Assembly (NCBI RefSeq): GCF_024360925.2
Contig: NZ_CP113517.1
Coordinates: 3,038,001 to 3,102,000 of the forward strand
Origin: Methylomonas rapida
GTDB taxonomy: Bacteria; Pseudomonadota; Gammaproteobacteria; Methylococcales; Methylomonadaceae
DNA length: 64,000 bases
Direction of reading: 5' to 3'
A model generated the notes under the pieces. That model was not told where the DNA came from. It saw only the letters and a program-made list of their open reading frames with translations, and made no database searches. Shown one piece after another: positions 63,954-64,000 of the stretch; within the stretch, counting starts at the first letter, position 1; every line of letters begins with the position of its first letter. The position numbers were made by a program, and so were the translations under genes.

Positions 63954-64000
63954 TAGGGTGATCCTGGTGCGCCGGTGCGGATGTTGCCGGTGTTGCTTTT
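63953..64000 (-). CDS. C-terminal end of a gene upstream of gp43 (probably tape measure)
   Basis: Only 15 codons are in the window, ending NIRTGAPGSP and TAA at 63953. The Mu gene order predicts the tail tape-measure protein here. The identity rests on position only. Confidence 0.5.
   Translation of the reverse strand, partial: KSNTGNIRTGAPGSP

Larger units (their letters stand above)
56585..64000 (-). mobile_element. Mu-like prophage, right end (continues past window)
   Basis: Gene order on the minus strand is that of the phage Mu right arm: tape measure end, gp43, gp44, gp45, gp46, gp47, gp48, tail fibre, fibre assembly, com, modification gene, attR. The terminus is taken as 56585 (TGCAGTAAAGCG on plus, i.e. 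ending CA), directly after which come three transposase-site repeats. The flanking pentamer is GACGA (56580-56584); the matching copy would lie outside the window. Confidence 0.85.

Overview
The window looks like a piece of a gammaproteobacterial genome or large plasmid. A methanotroph of the Methylococcales is my guess from codon flavour and gene style, not a demonstrated assignment. It carries the backbone of an integrative and conjugative element related in gene order to SXT/R391 and IncA/C: an F-type type IV secretion operon (traL-E-K-B-dsbC-V-A-unknown-C-trbI-traF-trbC/traW-U-N, 5.9-19.5 kb), and a DNA-processing operon (DUF1845 gene, ssb, bet, an unknown gene, YqaJ exonuclease, MoxR/CobS-like ATPase, WGR-like protein, DUF3150; 44.7-54.7 kb). 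Relaxase, coupling protein, traG and traH are not in the window.

Layout: 1-1.7 kb, an ISL3 copy abutting an IS1182 transposase. 1.85-5.7 kb, a RecD2-type helicase, two unknown genes and an IHF-like protein. 5.9-19.5 kb, the conjugation operon. 19.5-44.6 kb, an accessory island in the place of SXT hotspot 4 (between traN and the ssb module). It holds a DndA/SspA-type cysteine desulfurase with a phosphorothioation-associated methyltransferase; a minus-strand run of Mrr-like nuclease, MNT/HEPN pair, methyltransferase, PLD-helicase and Uma2 nuclease; decayed toxin-antitoxin genes; SspB (DUF4007) and an SspC-like ATPase broken by an IS256 element that is itself broken by ISL3; an HNH protein; a WYL regulator with two unknown genes; a NYN/LOTUS protein; and a GNAT/DUF1778 pair. 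44.7-54.7 kb, the recombination operon, with a group II intron in the last codons of the MoxR gene. 54.7-56.6 kb, an IS21 element whose istA is cut by a Mu-like prophage. That prophage fills the rest of the window from its right end: transposase sites, a dam gene in the mom position, com, tail fibre, baseplate, circularisation protein.

The most unusual signal is in RNA. Five leaders in the 46-54 kb operon (before bet, the 47.5 kb gene, the 49.16 kb gene, the MoxR gene and the DUF3150 gene) can fold into the same H-type pseudoknot with compensatory base changes. In each, the last pseudoknot strand is also complementary to the downstream Shine-Dalgarno/start region, which would make a two-state translational switch. 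Two further leaders share a UUCG-capped structured element with compensatory changes. A long palindrome is shared by the regions upstream of traL and of the ssb module. traL itself has its ribosome site inside an inverted repeat. Together these suggest RNA-level control of the transfer and recombination genes.
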